A DNA stretch of 22,146 nt from Euryarchaeota archaeon UBA52 (GTDB lineage Archaea > Thermoplasmatota > Poseidoniia > Poseidoniales > Thalassarchaeaceae). The notes under the pieces are model-generated. The model saw nothing but the letters and a program-made list of their open reading frames with translations, made no database searches and had not been told where the DNA came from. Of the stretch, positions 20,674 to 22,146 are shown piece by piece; position 1 is the first letter of the stretch; each line of letters starts with the position of its first letter. The position numbers and the translations under genes were made by a program. Where the stretch lies: assembly GCA_002505455.1 (NCBI GenBank), contig DAVB01000047.1, positions 1 through 22,146 on the forward strand. Reading direction: 5' to 3'.

Positions 20674-22146
20674 ATGGCCAAACACAGGGCAGGCGATCGT
20701 CGAATCGTCAGCATCAGTATACCAGAAGAGCTAGCCGTCAAACTGGATCGTAGAGTAGGAAAGGGGCGTTCGAAAGGACGATCTGCAACGATATCTCGTT
20801 TGATAGAACAGAGTTTGGAAGGTCGTGTCCCACCGCCCGTATCAGTTCCAGCTACTCCCCTGGATGGAGAAATGACCGGAAAAACCCGAAAGGAAACGGA
20901 TTCTCTTGGCGATGTAGATGTTCCCAAAAATGCATATTACGGGGCTCAGACCGCTAGATCGCTTATCAACTTCGATATCGGTTCTGACATTATGCCTCGT
21001 TCAATGATACGGGCTTTTGGTCTTCTAAAGCAAGCTGCTGCAGAGGCCAACGTTGAGTTGGGGGATCTAGATGAGGAAATAGGAAATCTGATTTCCAGAA
21101 GCTGTGAAGAAGTCATTTCAGGCTCACTAGATGCGCATTTCCCGCTTCGCATATGGCAAACAGGTTCTGGAACTCAGACGAATATGAATGCCAACGAGGT
21201 CATCTCGAATCGATCGATCGAATTGTCAGGGGGGGTCATCGGTTCTAAGACCCCGGTTCACCCCAATGACCACGTAAATCGCGCTCAATCAAGTAATGAT
21301 ACATTTCCAACTGCAATGCACATAGCAGCAGCGGAAGAAATCCATCATCGATTGATACCAGCGGTCAGACACCTCTCGGAGCAATTAGATGACCGTCGAA
21401 GAGCGTTCGATCACATAGTTAAGATCGGCAGGACTCATCTCATGGATGCTGTCCCCCTTACTCTTGGTCAAGAGTTCTCGGGTTATGTCTCAATGCTCAA
21501 TTCAGATCTTAACCGCATAATCCGGGCAAAGGAGTCATTGCTCGCTTTAGCAATCGGAGGGACTGCCGTTGGAACGGGTCTGAACACGAGAAGAGAATTC
21601 CCGGATTTGGTATGTGAGCGAATTTCTGAAGAGACTGGATTATCATTCTACCCTGCTGCGAATAAATTTGCTGCGCTGGCAGGACATGATGCTCTTATGG
21701 AAGCTTCAGGGGCAATGTCCGGACTTGCCTCTACCGTCATGAAGATCGCGAATGATATTCGATGGATGGGGTCGGGGCCCCGATCTGGCTTCGGTGAACT
21801 GGCTCTACCTGCAAATGAACCTGGATCTAGCATAATGCCAGGAAAGGTAAACCCCACTCAGGCGGAGGCAATTACGATGGTTGCATGCCAAGTTATCGGC
21901 AACCACACTGCTGTAACTGTGGGTGCGAGTCAGGGGAATTTTGAGTTGAATGTGTACAAACCGATGATAATTCACAATGTATTGCACTCATGCAAACTTC
22001 TGACAGACTCTTGCATTTCCTTTGCAGATAGATGTGTAATTGGACTAGAGGCTAACGAAGAGAGGATCGGTGATTTGGTTGAAAGATCTCTGATGCTCGT
22101 AACCGCATTAAATCCTCACATTGGATATGATAATGCAGCTAAAATT
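20674..22146 (+). CDS. fumC: class II fumarase with N-terminal ribbon-helix-helix-like domain (3' truncated by window)
   Basis: The frame is open from the ATG at 20674 to the window edge (491 codons). Residues 68-491 match class II fumarase, which interconverts fumarate and malate in the TCA cycle. They align with E. coli FumC at a constant offset of 67, as recalled: T167 in GSGTQTNMN, H255 in GRTHLMDAVPLT, and S385 in the mobile loop GSSIMPGKVNP (384-394). About 43 C-terminal residues are missing. Residues 10-50 are not fumarase: the strand RIVSISIP, a helix from EELAVKLDRRV, a basic turn GKGRSKGRS and a second helix ATISRLIEQSLEG follow the CopG/ParD/Arc ribbon-helix-helix pattern. A Pro-rich linker (51-64) joins the two. 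An internal ATG at 20872 (M67) would give a normal-length FumC, with ggag only 2 bases before it. Confidence 0.9.
   Translation, partial: MAKHRAGDRRIVSISIPEELAVKLDRRVGKGRSKGRSATISRLIEQSLEGRVPPPVSVPATPLDGEMTGKTRKETDSLGDVDVPKNAYYGAQTARSLINFDIGSDIMPRSMIRAFGLLKQAAAEANVELGDLDEEIGNLISRSCEEVISGSLDAHFPLRIWQTGSGTQTNMNANEVISNRSIELSGGVIGSKTPVHPNDHVNRAQSSNDTFPTAMHIAAAEEIHHRLIPAVRHLSEQLDDRRRAFDHIVKIGRTHLMDAVPLTLGQEFSGYVSMLNSDLNRIIRAKESLLALAIGGTAVGTGLNTRREFPDLVCERISEETGLSFYPAANKFAALAGHDALMEASGAMSGLASTVMKIANDIRWMGSGPRSGFGELALPANEPGSSIMPGKVNPTQAEAITMVACQVIGNHTAVTVGASQGNFELNVYKPMIIHNVLHSCKLLTDSCISFADRCVIGLEANEERIGDLVERSLMLVTALNPHIGYDNAAKI

Noticed and set aside
20649..20927. 92-codon minus-strand frame over the RHH-coding segment
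   Set aside because: It is antisense to the continuous fumarase frame. I considered whether it, rather than the RHH frame, could be the real gene, but its translation shows no domain pattern, whereas the plus frame reads as an RHH and is continuous with fumC.

Overview
The window reads as chromosomal DNA of a euryarchaeon, most likely a marine member of Thermoplasmatota (Marine Group II/III-like, Ca. Poseidoniia). The archaeal assignment rests on the gene set: the large subunit of DNA polymerase D (DP2), the Fe-S primase subunit PriL, the KEOPS subunit Pcc1, the archaeal coenzyme A enzyme phosphopantoate--beta-alanine ligase, the archaeal pterin diphosphokinase MptE, the NreA repair protein, a DUF373 membrane protein and a THEP1 NTPase. 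Bacterial-type metabolic genes sit among them (class II fumarase, GcvH, NadC, cyclophilin, CsaA-like protein), as is usual for these planktonic archaea. The lineage is inference; no marker in the window fixes it.

Layout. Bases 1-21 are the 3' end of a tRNA with an encoded CCA. From 26 to 5480 almost everything is on the minus strand: a polytopic membrane protein with an internal duplication; a cluster of small membrane protein, GNAT acetyltransferase and hotdog thioesterase; one plus-strand small membrane protein; then a run (5480 to 2774) of an unknown coiled-coil protein, THEP1, a two-TM protein, GcvH and RNase HI. From 5581 to 9035 an isopropylmalate/isocitrate dehydrogenase-family gene (+) converges on a minus-strand cofactor group (pcc1, a possible 29-residue membrane peptide, nadC, phosphopantoate--beta-alanine ligase). 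An ABC-F ATPase follows on plus. From 10709 to 19004 lies an information-processing block: nreA, DUF373 and priL (minus), mptE (plus, its start codon overlapping that of priL), and DP2 (minus). The right end is a plus-strand group: pyrE, csaA-like, cyclophilin and a fumarase gene that runs off the window.

The coding density is very high. Genes abut or overlap repeatedly: ATGA coupling at nadC/PPS and DUF373/nreA, TGA-ATG at pyrE/csaA, shared stop bases at 6762-6765, and an 8-base tail overlap of mptE and DP2. Several starts (1042, 8467, 20674) have an AT-rich box roughly 20-27 bases upstream and no Shine-Dalgarno motif, as expected for leaderless archaeal transcripts. Internal genes such as the thioesterase, gcvH, THEP1 and the dehydrogenase do show Shine-Dalgarno-like sequences.

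The most unusual object is the last gene. A class II fumarase with the expected active-site residues carries, in the same open frame, an N-terminal segment of about 65 residues that looks like a ribbon-helix-helix DNA-binding domain. Other points worth attention are PIP-box-like C-termini on both NreA and DP2, NADP-type cofactor residues in an isopropylmalate-like dehydrogenase, and the overlapping divergent start codons of priL and mptE. No mobile element, CRISPR array, rRNA or prophage was seen.
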